This document shows, one piece after another, positions 10,851 through 23,000 of a stretch of 64,000 nt of DNA. Source of the DNA: Chlamydomonas sphaeroides (Eukaryota; Chlorophyta; Chlorophyceae; Chlamydomonadales; Chlamydomonadaceae). How positions within the stretch are numbered: the stretch's first letter is position 1; every line of letters starts with the position of its first letter. The DNA lies in NCBI GenBank assembly GCA_001662425.1, contig BDDC01000197.1:24578-88577 (forward strand). The letters run 5' to 3'. The translations under genes were made by a program, and so were the position numbers. The notes below the pieces were generated by a model. It was not told where the DNA came from, did no database searches, and saw nothing but the letters and a program-made list of their open reading frames with translations.

Positions 10851-12563
10851 CTACTGGCAGATGAAGTGCCCATAGTAGGAGGCTGCCGTGTTGCCCTCGG
10901 TGCGTGTGACGTCCGTGGAGCCCAGCGTGCGCCGCTGCATCGTCTCGGGCGGTGCCACCTTGGGCGCGTGCCAGCCCACCTGCGGCGTGGCGTGGGCGGG
11001 CAGGGCAGCGGCACAGAGGGTGGGTGCAGCGGCACGACAGGGCCCCACACGGTGCAGCCAGTCGGAGCGGCTGTGCGTGCAGACAGGGCCGCAATGCCCC
11101 GGTCGACGAAACGGCGGTGCCACGAGGTACGGCGCAGGCCCTGGCGCCAGAGATACACCATGGGAGTAACGAACCGGGCCCAAAGCGGCGGCGGCGGAGA
11201 GGGCGCTGGCCGCAGGGGCCATGTTTCGTAAGCTGAAGAGGGGACCGCCAGCACGCCTGGTCTCTGCCGCGCAGCGCACGGCCTGCATGCATGAACCTGG
11301 GGTCCGTTCCAAGTCGTTGCGCCCAGCGTTGCGGGTGCGATGGGCGCTCCTCCCGGGCCCACATCGCGAGGCTTTCCCCACCGCATGCCCCGACCACACC
11401 CGCACCCCCAGCCAAACTCCCGACGCCCGCCCGCACAACGCCACAACCGCTGCAGCTGCTACGGTACGGCGGCGGCGCACCTCCTGCGCCGTGGTCATGG
11501 GCCCACGCAGCGTCTGCTGCGCCTCGTAGTCCTGCCGCGTGTGGCGCACCCAGTCGGTGCGCTTGGTGTCGAAGGAGGAGTAGGTGGCGGGCATCTCGCC
11601 GCCCGAGCTGAACACCACCAGCCGCTCAACGCCCTGAGGGGGCAGCCAACGGAGGGTGGTAAGGCGCGGACGACGTGGAGAGGGGCATGAGTGGAACAGG
11701 CAGCAGGGGTGCTGGGCGCAGCACGGCGACGATTTCGGCGCTGTCACGCCTGGCCACTGTTCCCCAGCTCCGCCCCTGCGGCGCCCCACCTTGAGGTACT
11801 CGTCTAAGCCCATGACGCCGCTCCTGTCGAAGTCCAGATGCGTGAACCAGGCGTCCAGCTCGTGCTTGCGGGGTTGCCGCCCCATCAGCTCCTGCGGTGG
11901 ACAGAAATAAGGGGTGGGCAAGGAGGTGTGGGCAGGGCATCAAGCAGGCGGCAGAGCGTGTCTTGGCCGCTGATTCTGCTGCTGCGGCTGCGTCCTGGCC
12001 CAGGCCCGCGGCCCGGCTGGCAGCCGCACCTTGAGGATATCGCCGAGCTTGGCGCGTACGATGTGTGTGGCGCCATCGACCTAAGGCGTGGGGAGAAGCA
12101 CGGTGCAGGTTTAGGTCATGCGGCTGTTGTATCCGATGGGGTAAGGGTTGCTGCTGGCGGTCGGTCGTGGTGGCCGTGCACAAGGTGCGGCACGCGCCTG
12201 CAGTGCGGCGGAGATGTCTGATTCTCCTATGAGGAACTTGTTGAACGCGTCGACGTACTGGTCCACCGATATGTCATGGAAGCTGTACTCCTGCATGGGT
12301 CGGGGCAAGAGGGCGGGCAGCCGCGCGGGGCAAGGCGGCGTTGTTGCGTGCGGGCAGTGGGCCATCCTCCTCACCCTGCAGGCTTACGGGGTTGCTGGGT
12401 TGCAAGGGTCGCCGACGCACCTTGGATGTCTTTGTGAGGTCCCGAATGGGCTCTTGTGGCCCGTAGTGCGTGAGGCCGAAGAAGGACTGTGGTGCAGTGG
12501 GGGATGCAGCCGGGGCCGCTCAGCGGCACGCTGCACCGAAGCTACAATCCCAGCTGCTGCCAT
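10851..12563 (-). CDS. Small EF-hand protein, possible ciliary protein
   Basis: About 206 residues from seven exons: 12563-12537, 12486-12421, 12290-12198, 12080-12030, 11891-11790, 11633-11481, 10979-10851. One EF-hand loop is visible in exon 5 (LDFDRSGVMGLDEYLK; D-x-D-x-S-G spacing, Glu at the last loop position). The rest is rich in short aromatic motifs: FFGLTHYGPQEPIRDLTKTSK at the start, TYSSFDTKRTDW in the middle and YYGHFICQ at the end. Tyr-Gly and Tyr-rich motifs like these are common in ciliary microtubule-inner and flagellar-associated proteins, so a ciliary role is a reasonable guess, not a recognised homology. The first exon is nine codons and least certain. The exon 3 to exon 4 junction needs a non-canonical GC donor or a missed exon. 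Confidence 0.7.
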
Positions 12564-13845
12564 TGCATTGCGGATGTTATTAATGTTATATGCTATCATC
12601 ATGAGCTGCTAGGTAGCGCTGCTTCGTTTCACTCGAGACGAGACCTCACCATGGCTTCTTCACGCACAACCCCAGGAGTGACAAGATACTGGTTTAGGCT
12701 TGTTGTGTGAATGCAGATATGAAGCTCTTACACGCGCCCTCTACAAGGAAGTATCGCTTCGAGCACCGGTGCTTGCTTGGCCGTTTGCGGGATGCTAATG
12801 CTTCTGCATATACGGTTGTAATAGACTATGTCCGTGTGTATACAGAGAGGTAAGGGCGCAGGATCGGAGAGCACACACCCAAACCCGCAGTTACCCGGCG
12901 AAGGCCCCGAACCTTGTGACTCATGCCAAGTGGTTGCCTGCTGTTGACGAGAAACGTGTCTGCTGAGTCACATGTTGCAAGTGAGGGGATCCGTTATGTT
13001 TTATGGGCACAGCGCTTGCAGTGGACGCCGTCTGCCAGCCAGGAGTCGAGAGATGTCCTTGCCATGCGAGTCCCATTCCTCTACGGCGTTACAAAGCAGT
13101 AACGCGCATAGAAACCTGGGCGAAGCACCCTTCGAGGCGTGCTGCAAGTCAAATCACCTGAACATGCCGGCCGCAACAACAGCTGCCCGTACTAGTTCCA
13201 TCGGAAGTCCCCATCCTTGTCATTCCCAGCGGGTGCATACCCCCTCCCCAATCCCTTTCAATGCAAGAATGCAAGAAACACCGTCTACACTAGCGCGGTC
13301 CGCGGCCGTCGCATGGCGACTTCGACTTCAAAACTATCCGGGGGAACTTGCCGGCGCCGTTTGCGTGCCAGGATCTCGTTGTCACCTTGGCGCGCACACC
13401 GCTACCCCGACACCAGTCACGCTGTCCTCAGTTCCATCACAGGAGATGCCCTCATGGTCCAACACTGGCAAAATTGAACGATACACGCCATAGGCATACG
13501 CCCGCACGCATGGACACGGAATATCTGGATCCAGGTGCGATGCACACCAGTCATCATTATGAGGCAGGGTGCCTCAGGGCCGTGCGCCAACCAAGTGGCT
13601 GCCTGCAGACCTAAGGACACCTCTGGGCCGTACGCTGCCCGGCGGTTCGAAGCGGCCGGGGCCTTGTGTATGTGTCAGTGCACTAGCCTGCTTGCTAGGC
13701 TAGAGCAACCCTTGCTTAGCGTTCAATCCTGCAACCTTGTCAACCGGCGCACGGCCAGCGCGCGCCCTGCTCTGCTGTAGCTCTTTCGCAGCTTCCGTGC
13801 AGCCGCCGACCGCATACTGGAGCGTCAGCCGTCGGCTGCAGAGCC
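12564..13845. other. Intergenic, no gene recognised
   Basis: Slightly less GC-rich than its surroundings, with no phase-compatible exon chain. It holds the 5' region of the EF-hand gene and the presumed 3' UTR of the 13846-16762 gene. A minus-strand TGTAA (13089-13093) lies about 750 bases beyond that stop, rather far to be convincing. Confidence 0.4.
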
Positions 13846-16762
13846 TCAGTGGCGCTGCTGCTTCCGCCCAACGCCGAGTGCCGGCGCCGCAGCGTCTGTG
13901 GGCTCCGATACCAACACGCAATCCACCAGGCGCATGTACTTGCGTTTGCGCGCACCGCCGCCCTCCACGCCCCCCGTCGCCTTGCACGGCGGCCGCAGCG
14001 GCGATCTCGCGACCGTCATCGCGCGCAACGGCAGGCCGTCGCCGCTGCCGGTGCGCACAGCCTGCAGGCCGCCCGGCAGGTTGCTGGTCGAGGTCGCCAG
14101 CGACGACGGCGAGGGGTCGCCCACTTCAGCCGCGGCTGCGCTGCTGCCCAGGGCGCTGGTTGTGAGAGCCGCGGCCGCGGCTGCGTTGACCGGTTCGTCG
14201 GCGGCCAGCCAGGTAGCTGCCGCCAGCTCTTGGATGTCCGAGTCGTTGATGAGGCGCAGCAAGTCCTCGTCCGTCAGGTTGTCCTCGGGCAGCTCCACGT
14301 ACATGTCCGCCTGGGAGAAGGAGAAGGAGCAGGGGCACGGGCGGGAAAGTACTGTAAGGAGATGGGTCCAAAGCAAGAGAGAAGAGCCACGGGCGTGGTG
14401 GCCCAACATTTTGAGGCATAGATGGTGAGAGAAGGCACGGACGCGGACAATGTCCCGTTGCTGCCAGCCCAATCCAATATCCCACATGTTCGAGGGCACA
14501 GATGCTCTCGCCTTCCCAACCCAATGGGGGAGGGGCGAGGCGGCCCAACAGAGGCAACACGTTGGGCCACGCTCGTCTGGCCTTCGTGGCCGTACCGCAT
14601 TTGCCCACCCCCTCAGCCCGGGCCCACCTTTGCATCCGGCAGCCCCAGAGCGTCGATCTCCGGCGCCGGTGCCGCGCACGATGGCTCCGCGGCCAGCGAG
14701 GGCGACGGCTGCATGTCGGGGGCCTGGGGAACATCTGGCGCCAGAAAGTCGCCCGAAAATAGATCCAGGTGCTCGTACTCGTCAAAAGACACAATGCTGT
14801 CCTGCTTCTGCTGCTGTTGCTCCTGCTGTTGCGGTTCCTGCTCTTGTTGCTGCTGTTGTTGCTCGGGCTGCTGTTTTTGCTGCATGTCGTAACTCATCAT
14901 ATGCACTTGAGGCTGCTGAGCAAGAGTGTACTGCTGCTGCGCTGGGCCCTGCCCGGGCAGCCAGGCAGTGAGCTGTTGGGCGGACTGCTGCGGTGCCCGC
15001 TGCTGCAGCGTCGGCTGCTGCAGGGCCGGCTGCTGCAGGGCCGGCTGCTGCAGGGCCGGCTGCTGTGCGGCCAACTGCTGCGGGGCCGCCGGTGGCGCGG
15101 CTGCCGGCATGATCTCCGCCAGCAGCGGCGGTTGCGGCCAGGCCCACGCCTGCTGCAGCGCCGGCTCTGCCTCCGGCCCCGTGACGGGCACCGCGCGCCA
15201 CTCAAGGCCGTGCTGCGAGAGGCCCGAGTCGCGGCCGTACGGCGGCAGCTGGGGTTGAGGCGCATAGTGCGCAGCGCGAGGCGGCAGCTGTGGCGGCGCG
15301 GTCGGCGCAGCGACGATCTGCCGGCCGGTGGCGTCAATGGGCTCCTGCGCAGGAGCAGGCCGGGGCAGGGCGAATCATATTGAGACTGTCACGCCATACC
15401 ATTGGACCGGGGCTAGAAGCAAGCAAGCAAGCGACGCGACTGGGCTTACGACGGCCATGTGGGTCATGTGGGTCACGCTCTCTCCTGCCCCTGGTGACCC
15501 TCATCCTTCCTCACCAGCGGCACTGCGCCATCGGGCAGCCGGGCCAGCCTAGCACGCCGGTATGGGTAGGGGCCCGCGGGCCAGCCGTACGACGGTGGCG
15601 GCCAAGCGTAAGGCGCGGGGTGAGGCATGGAATAAGCCGCCGCATGCGGCATGCTGCTCGCCCATGCCGTGCGGCCGTGGTGCTGGAGCTCCTCCGCCTC
15701 CCGCCGCGACATGAAGCCTTGCTCACGGGCGCGCGCCTCCGCGCCGTAGGTTGAGGCCAGGGCTTCCACGCCGGCGGCGCGCGCGGCTGAGGCCGGATGG
15801 TGCGGGGGGCCTGGCGGCCCAGTGCCGGAGGGTGCCGGGTAGCCGTAGGCAGGGAGGGGCGCCGGGTACCAGGACGCGTGCGGCGGGTAGCGAGGGTACC
15901 GGCGCCGCAGGCCGCTTGGAGACGACGGCTGCGGGCCGCCCGCAGGCACCAGTGTGGGCGGCGCGCTCGCAGCGCCACCACGGGCGCCCTGCGGCGGGGG
16001 GCCGTTGTGGCTGTCGCAGCTGCTGCCGCTCGACGAAGGTTGCGGGGCCGGCGGCGACGGCGCCGAGTCGGACGTGGTCGCGGAAAGAGACGAGTAGCCA
16101 CTCAGGGGCATGCCTCTGGCGGCTTGAGCGGAGCTTGAGGCGCGCTGCGGCCCTTGCACCTGCTGTGGTCCCGCCGGCTGGGCAATGCGGCTGGACAGCA
16201 CATACGGCTGGCTTTGCTGGTGCAGCTGCTGCTCTTGCTGCTGCTGAGGATGATACTGCGGCACAGAGCTTGAGCGGCGGGCGAGCTGGTGAGCCGGTTG
16301 GAGCAGCTGTGGCGCGCGGCTTGCATGTTGATCGTTGTTGGGCGGCAGGGGCGGCGGCCCAGATGAGGTACGCCAAGCTGCTGGGCTGAAGCCGTGCGGC
16401 GCAGTTGCCTCAACCTGCGCTGGTAGGCTATGTTGGCGTAGCGACGGACTTGCCAGCGGAGGAGGCCGATCCGGCTGCCGGAGGAACAGCGGCAGCTGCA
16501 GCTGCTGCTCTGGCCCGTTCAATGGCCGCTGCTCCGGCGGCAGTTGGAGGCCAGAAGGCTGCCGGAGGAGTGTGCTGGCGCTGGTGCTGGACGCCTTCGC
16601 AAAGGCGCGCTCAGCCCAGGACTGCGACCCCACGTACGTTGGGTGCTGAGTTGAACGGCAGAGCGAGGAGGACGCCGGCGCTAGGCGAAGAGTTGAGGTA
16701 TCATGGATAGGTTGGCTGGAGGCAGCAGGCGCCTGCGTGCTGAACCCAGCCGGGCGAAACAT
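13846..16762 (-). CDS. Gln/Pro/Ala-rich low-complexity protein
   Basis: About 809 residues in three phase-0 exons: 16762-15515, 15344-14628, 14310-13846. The first ATG gives MFRPAGFSTQAPAASSQ. Residues 1-416 are Ser/Pro/Gln-rich. Exon 2 carries five near-identical LQQPA units and a polyglutamine tract. An acidic patch follows (SIVSFDEYEHLDLFSGDF), then LPEDNLTDEDLLRLINDSDI, both resembling acidic-hydrophobic activation segments. A basic patch near the end (RKRKYMRL) could be a nuclear localisation signal. This composition suits a transcriptional regulator or RNA-granule protein. No DNA-binding or catalytic domain was recognised, so function is unassigned. Upstream exons with a structured domain are possible but not seen. 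Confidence 0.65.
14999..15070 (-). repeat. 15-base in-frame tandem repeat (LQQPA units)
   Basis: A CTGCTGCAGGGCCGG-type 15-mer is repeated about four to five times inside the Gln-rich exon and encodes LQQPA. The nearly identical DNA indicates recent expansion, so copy number probably varies between strains. Confidence 0.8.
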
Positions 16763-19023
16763 GCTCAACGAAACGTGCTGAAGCCGTGAAGGAGGCTATC
16801 GCCAGTTCCGTTCGTCGTCTTTTGTTTATCGATGCAATCAGTAGGCTCAACTGCGATGGCCTACGCCGCATCGAGGAGAAGGGACAAGGACGCCGTCAGT
16901 GCCCGGCGCTCGCCGCAAGCAAGGACGCGGAGCTTACCAGCTGCGCAGCTGCCTGCTGTAGTGTCCGTTCAGACGACCGCGAGGTGGCGCGGCTGAGGTC
17001 CAAGGGCTTGAGCGCCGAGGTGCCCGTTCTCTGATGCGCGATGGCCTGAGAGCAGCCCCGCCACAGGTTTGATAAATAGATAGTTTCAGTGATAATAGAA
17101 CCGAGACAAGCTACGCTAGTTGCCAAGCTTGTAGAGCGTTGAGTCTCCGGATGCGATTTCGTAGTCCAGACGGGCGACCTTTTCGGGTTTAGGCACTGCG
17201 GGGCACAACGCTTAATCGGAAGAATCAGACCATAGTGCCCTATCTTTAACACTAGTGGTCTCAGGCCGCGGTGGTATGACTTGCACGGCGCGTTGCGGCA
17301 CCTCCAAGCGCGCCCCATAGTGCCTAGCATATTCAGCATCGATACACCAGCCTGCTAACGCATTGGCTTAATGACGCGCCCACGCACCCCGACCGAGGTC
17401 GTTATTGTGGAACCGCAAAGGGTGCCTCTGCTCTGCTCGCTTCTATCGTTGGGTGGAGCAGACTGTGACGGTGTGACTGCGTGCTCGCTGCGCTCCGTCC
17501 AACTCCGTCACCCGTTGGTAGGGCCAGGGGAGCAGCGCGGGCTTGCGGCTACGCGTGCGGTTCGGCAGGAGTCCGTGCGCACGGACGTGTGATAGCGCAT
17601 TGCAAGGTTGTTGGTGGCCAGAGACGCTGTGCATCGCGTACGGTGGAGTGACAATCCAGCACTATGCAATTAGCAGCTCAGCCGGGTGGGGTGGGTGTGA
17701 GGGAGGTGGCCGAGCAAGTTGCCGTCCTGCCGTGGAGGCAGTCCGGGCGGCTAGGTCCGGGGTGAGGGCACGGATGTCTGTGTGACCGAGACCCCTGAAA
17801 TAGTCCCGGCGACAACCGCATAATGACCGACTATTTGCGTCTGGCCAGGGTGGCCTCTTTTGGGGGCGAGCCATGCACCCATGCGCAGCTGGGGAGGTTT
17901 CTAACAGCGGCAGCGGCGCGGATGCGCGGCCCTCTCAGTGCTAGTAGCTGTCAAGTGTAGCTGTCGTTGCCGAACGGCAAGAGCTGATGCAGTTGCAGAC
18001 TTGCCGTCTCCCCTGGTCAGGTTGTAATTCATTGACTTCGTTCTTTTTCATACCGTACCGCAGGTAGCTTCATGAGCGGCCGCGGTCAGGGGAGAATCTC
18101 CCCTTGTCTTGCCAACGCCCCGGAAGGCTGGCAGGCCTGGGTTGCCCCCGTGGGTTGCCCTCAGTACGGCTGCTCACGCCACTCACGCTTTGGGACGCTT
18201 CCACGACGCGCCTGTACGCGGTTGATGCGAAGTACGTTGCACAGGTGCCAATGCATGCAACCGACTGCGCACCGGGGCGCAGGTCCGTTGCAGCTGAGCC
18301 CGCCGACCTGGCCGGCATATGAAACCCCACGCGTTCATATGACCGACGACAACAACCAATGCATCCTACTGCGCCCTGATGCCAGGGCATGCAACACGGG
18401 CTGGCTGGCTTCCCTATGCATGGGGCGCACCTCTGTGCAGCATGTGGTCCCGCCCCTTCCGTATAGAACCCCACAGCAATGAAACACAGGCCGCACAAGA
18501 ACGCTCAGCTCCTTGAAGCATGCCATGCCACATGCTGGCCCCCAAACGCCCGCCTCCACAACCGCCATCCTGCGATGTAACATGCAAGCCCCAAGCATGT
18601 CTAACACTCGCGTCATGCTACGCGGACTTCCCCTCGAGACGCGTCATCCATTGCCATCCCCTTGACAAGCACACCGACAAAACCGCATGGCGCCAGGCCG
18701 CCAGCCCTCGAGCTAAACGCCACGAGTTGAGGACATGCCGCGCTGCGTCCTCCCTGGCGGCTTCTGCATGGACACTATGCATGCCCCGCCTACGCTAACC
18801 CACAATGTACGCCTTGCGCCAGCGAGGGCGCAGGCTGGCACCCGACAGCGGGCCCCCGCTGCAGGCCTCTGGCCGCGCGGCCTGGCAAACCGTTACGGTG
18901 AATGGCCACACCGCGCCGCGGAGCCCGGTAACAGGGCCCTCAGGCATGAGGCGGCTTGTCGCTAGGCGGCGAGCCTGCCTACGCTAGGGCTTGCTCGGCG
19001 GCTGGACCAGACGGCTAGGCGCG
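16763..19023. other. Intergenic, 2.3 kb, no gene recognised
   Basis: Several frames stay open for 60-150 codons, as expected at this GC content, but none shows conserved motifs, splice-linked partners or a transit or signal peptide. It holds the 5' region of the 13846-16762 gene and the 3' region of PEX22. No TGTAA motif was seen close to the PEX22 stop. Confidence 0.45.
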
Positions 19024-19809
19024 TCATAGGCCAAAGTAGGCCGGCAGAGACGGCGCGATCCCCACGTTGCCGGAGCCGCTGGCGCCGCCCGCCGCCTCGC
19101 GGACTAGCAGCAGGCGCGGCAGGAAGCGCTTGAGCTCGTCGATGGACGCGACGTGCGCGTCGATGTGCAGGTCCGGCTCCAGTTGCCGGACGATGGGCAC
19201 CTTGCCGTCAAGCGTCGAGCAGCACAGCACGTGGTGCGGCCGGACCCGGCCGGGCTCGGTGCCCGTCAGGCCTGCGGCCTCCAGGGCGCCGGTCACAACC
19301 GCCTCGCCGACGTCGTCCTCCACGTGCGCGATGAGGTACAGGTCCGTCGCGCGCGCCAGCTCCCGCACCACCTCGACCGCTTCGGGCAGCACAGCTGCTG
19401 CCTCTTGGAGTTGCGAAGGCGTGGACTCAGAGAAGAGGACGCCGGGCATGCTGAGGGTGACGCGCTTGACGCCTGACAGCTGCGCGCCCACGGCACGGCC
19501 CGTTGGCGTGGCGGAGACGCCGCATGTCGCGGGCTGCGAGGCTACGGCCGCGGGACCTGAGGTGGCCACCGGCTGCTGGGCTTGGCCAGCGGCCGGTGCG
19601 GCTCCTGCCGCTGCGGCGGGGCCGGCGACAGCGCCCTGCGGCCGGCCCTGTTGCGCGTTGCGGTCCTTGCCACGCAGCTGCAGGTACCCGTAGACCAGCA
19701 GCGCGAGACCTAAGATGCCAGTTACTGAGAGGGCGCCTCGTGGTGCTGTCGCGAGATAGTGCTCTAGGCGCTGATAGAGTTGCTGGATGAGCTGGAAAAG
19801 GCTCGTCAT
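19024..19809 (-). CDS. PEX22: Peroxisome biogenesis protein 22 (PEX22)
   Basis: PEX22 anchors the ubiquitin-conjugating enzyme PEX4 on the peroxisomal membrane, where PEX4 drives recycling of the import receptor PEX5. The single 261-codon exon starts at a clear ATG. Residues 1-25 form an amphipathic N-terminus. Residues 27-45 are a membrane span (LSVTGILGLALLVYGYL). An Ala/Gln/Pro linker follows, then a C-terminal soluble domain from about residue 113 with blocks matching plant PEX22: TLSMPGVLFSEST, DLYLIAHVEDD, HHVLCCSTLDGK, IVRQLEPDLHID. Length is close to the Arabidopsis protein. The absence of introns is unusual here. It is divergent from the SET gene, 192 bases between start codons. Confidence 0.9.
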   Translation of the reverse strand: MTSLFQLIQQLYQRLEHYLATAPRGALSVTGILGLALLVYGYLQLRGKDRNAQQGRPQGAVAGPAAAAGAAPAAGQAQQPVATSGPAAVASQPATCGVSATPTGRAVGAQLSGVKRVTLSMPGVLFSESTPSQLQEAAAVLPEAVEVVRELARATDLYLIAHVEDDVGEAVVTGALEAAGLTGTEPGRVRPHHVLCCSTLDGKVPIVRQLEPDLHIDAHVASIDELKRFLPRLLLVREAAGGASGSGNVGIAPSLPAYFGL

Positions 19810-20001
19810 TGCCCTCCGTCAATTGTCTAGGTCTATGCACGTGCAGCCAGTTGTGACAATACTGCGAAGCGCTTTGAGCACGCGCCTGGGGCTCTCCCAA
19901 TCTGCCTCCCCATCGCGGGAAGCAAGACGCAGCCCCAACTTCTTGTCCTCGCGCACATACACGATCACGCCTCATTGACATAGCAACCTAGAATTTAGAA
20001 G
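19810..20001. promoter_or_regulatory. Divergent promoter region PEX22 / SET gene
   Basis: Only 192 bases separate the two start codons on opposite strands, so both promoters and 5' UTRs must overlap or sit back to back here. No TATA box or named site was recognised. Confidence 0.5.
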
Positions 20002-23000
20002 ATGACACGCTTGAAAATTTCACGCGCGGCGATCGCGCTTCTCCTGGGGCTGCTGCAGCAATCCGCTGCGTACGTCACCCCCGAAGAACAGGCCTTGTTA
20101 GACTGGGTAATTGAGGAAGGAAGCGAGCTTAACATCACAATTGGCAGGCGAAAGCATGACGGAGTCCGCGGCATCTTCACGACCCAGGTGTGCTTGGGCA
20201 CTGACCCGGATGCGCTAGGTCGCTGCTGGCCCCAACTTTGCAGGATGGGGGCGGGGGTGGGGCAGGCAGGCGGGGCTTGTGCGGCTGCCGACGAGCTACG
20301 GTTTGTGCGTGTAGTCGCTCAAACGGTTTATGTTGCACCGTGCAGGCCGTGAAGAAGGGAGACACTCTCGCGCACATCCCTGAGCACCTGGTGCTGTCGG
20401 TCAGGGCCTTCGCAGCTGCGGTGCGTCGCGGCTGCACGTGTCCGGGCACTGAGCAGACGCGAGCCGGATAACGACCAGGATACACAAGCTGCCGCCTTAA
20501 GAACTGTACCATCTGGCAGGGCGAGCAGTAACGCATCATTGGAGGGAGTTCGATCTAGAAGACGAGCAGCCGCGTCGCGGCACCTGGCACTGCTTCAGAC
20601 CCAACAGGCCGCGCGGCGCTGCTCATAACGCCCCAAAGCATGCTGGTCGACCCCTTTCTGTGCCTTGGTACATCTTTTGCTCCAACAGGAAGTGTCCCCG
20701 GTGCTGCTCAAGGAACTCTACACGCCGTGCGCCCGCTTGCGGCCGTACCTGGACACGTTGCCGCAGCTCGGCGAGGTGCGACAGCCTCGAGCCTTCTCGA
20801 TATGTTCCGCGGGCCCACTCCAAACCGGCAGCCGGGTTGCGCTCACAGCCTTGCCAGGCAATCGGCAGTCCCTGGTCCTGCCTCCAGAGTCCCCCTGCCT
20901 ACCTACCCTGTCCTGCTCACGCCCCAGGCGCTGACCGGCTACAGCTTTCCACTTGAGGTGCGACTGCTGACGGCGGTGGATGCACTACTACGTGCTGAGA
21001 ACCTTCGTACTGCAATGCGAAGGGAGCTGGGCTGTCATAGGGCGCGGCGCCATACTTGCACGGCCGCTTGGCCCGGGTCGCCTGCCCGCATGGATCGCCG
21101 CAGCTAACCGCCTGCCTGTGCCGCTCCTGCCCGCCCCAACCCGCGCTTGCAGTACGTCCCATACCTGGCGGACAGCAGCCTGGTACGGCCGAGGGGCCCG
21201 CGCTTGGTGTAGAGCCTGGCTTTCAAGCCCCCGGCTGCGGGGGGGGGCGGGGGGGCTGGCAACAGGCTTGCCGCTTGTGGCAGCAGCGGCGCCGTGGGGT
21301 GCAGCCGCGCGTCGGGCAGCGCCTGCAGCGCCGCGCCCGTCACGCCTGCTGCGATCCCCTGCGTGTGTGGCTGCGCAGGAGGACCAGGTCATCCACTCCT
21401 TCAAGCGCCACGCCGGCGAGGTGTTCAACGGCACGCACCGCATCGAGGAGGGCATTGTGGGTCGGGCAGTGGGTCGCGGCTGCAAGAAAGGCCGCAGCGA
21501 GGCGCGCACACACGCGGGGCGCAGGGCATGCTAACTTAAAGAACGAACAAGCGCGGCCGGCAGCGCTGCTAGCAACCATGCCGGAGCTCTGCCGCGCCCT
21601 GCACTTGGGCACCAGCTTCGGCTTGGCCCTCCATCCTCCCGCTCGGTCACTGAATCAACCTGCATCCCCTGGTGGTGTGGCTGCAGGACATGACCATCCC
21701 CGAGGCCATCGGCAGGGCGCCCCTGAACCTGACCTACTGGGAGCACGTCGTGTCGCTGGTGCGCCGCCGCGCCTTACCCGGCCGGGAGCGCCCGCCCCGC
21801 GATGCACTGCGCGGCGACTTACCTGCTTGCGCTGCTGAGGCCTTGAGCTTGTCTCCTGGCTGACGCGTCCGCACCGTCGCCCCCCATGGCCCCGGCCCGC
21901 AGCTGAGCTCGCGCACCTTCACCATCCGCAAGAACGTGCTGTCCATGGTGCCCGTCCTGGGTGAGGCGCGGGGGCTGCGGGTTGCAAGGAGGGGCTGCGG
22001 GGCGCGATTGGTAGGCGCGTGCCGAGGAGCTCCGAGCCGGCGCCATATGAGGCAGCGTGCTGCGCTGGGCTGCCGAGTGGCAGACCGAGGGGCGCCTGGT
22101 GCCCGGCAGGCTGCGCCGCGTGAGCCGTGTGTGGGCTGCTGTGCAGAACTGTGTGATGCGGGCTGTGCGGCACAGCAGCCGGCACACCCTAACCCACCCG
22201 GCCGAGGCCGGCAGCGCTGCCTGCGCTGCCTTGGGGTTGCCGGCCCTAGATGGTGAAGCAGACCAGCAACCCCGGCTGCCGCGCTGCCCCACGGCGCACT
22301 ATTCTTGATGCAACGCACCTCCTGTCGATGCGCCGCTGTTGCCCGTCGACCAAATGTCCCCCCGCTCGTGCAGACCTGGCCAACCATGACCCAGCGGACG
22401 TAAACCGCCTCGACAACACCAACCCCCACGGCGTCAGGTGGGGTCGCCTGGCGTGCCGGCCACACACGCTCGCTGACGCGGCGCGCCAGAGCTGCCGCCG
22501 CTGCCATCCTCCGGGCCAGCGCTTATAGCCATCGGTCTGTTGCCCCTCGGTTAACCAGCCCTTTTACTGTATAACCAGCGTCAACTAGCCCTGGAGTTGC
22601 ATGTGTGCCTTCTTGCGGTATCGTATGATGTGGGTCGGATTCGTGCCTGGGTGCCCGAGGCAGGCTGGTGGCCGGAAAGGACCTGGAGGAGGGCGAGGAG
22701 GTGACCATCACGTACGGCAACATGCGCTCGGACGAGCTCCTGCTGTACTATGGGTACGTGTGTACGGCATTACGGCACCGCGCGTAGAGCATGGTGCCTG
22801 CACCATTGCGCGCATCGCGCCCACCCGCCTACCTTCATTCTCGCTGCTCAATCCTGTAGCTGCACCATTTTGCCATCATTTACTCTCATGTCTGGGCCCT
22901 GCCTCGTTCGCGTCGCCTGGTGTCCCTCACCCGCAGCTTCGTCGACACCCTCACGCAGCCGCCGCGACTGATGCAGGTGCGGCCTACGTCCGCCGCGCAG

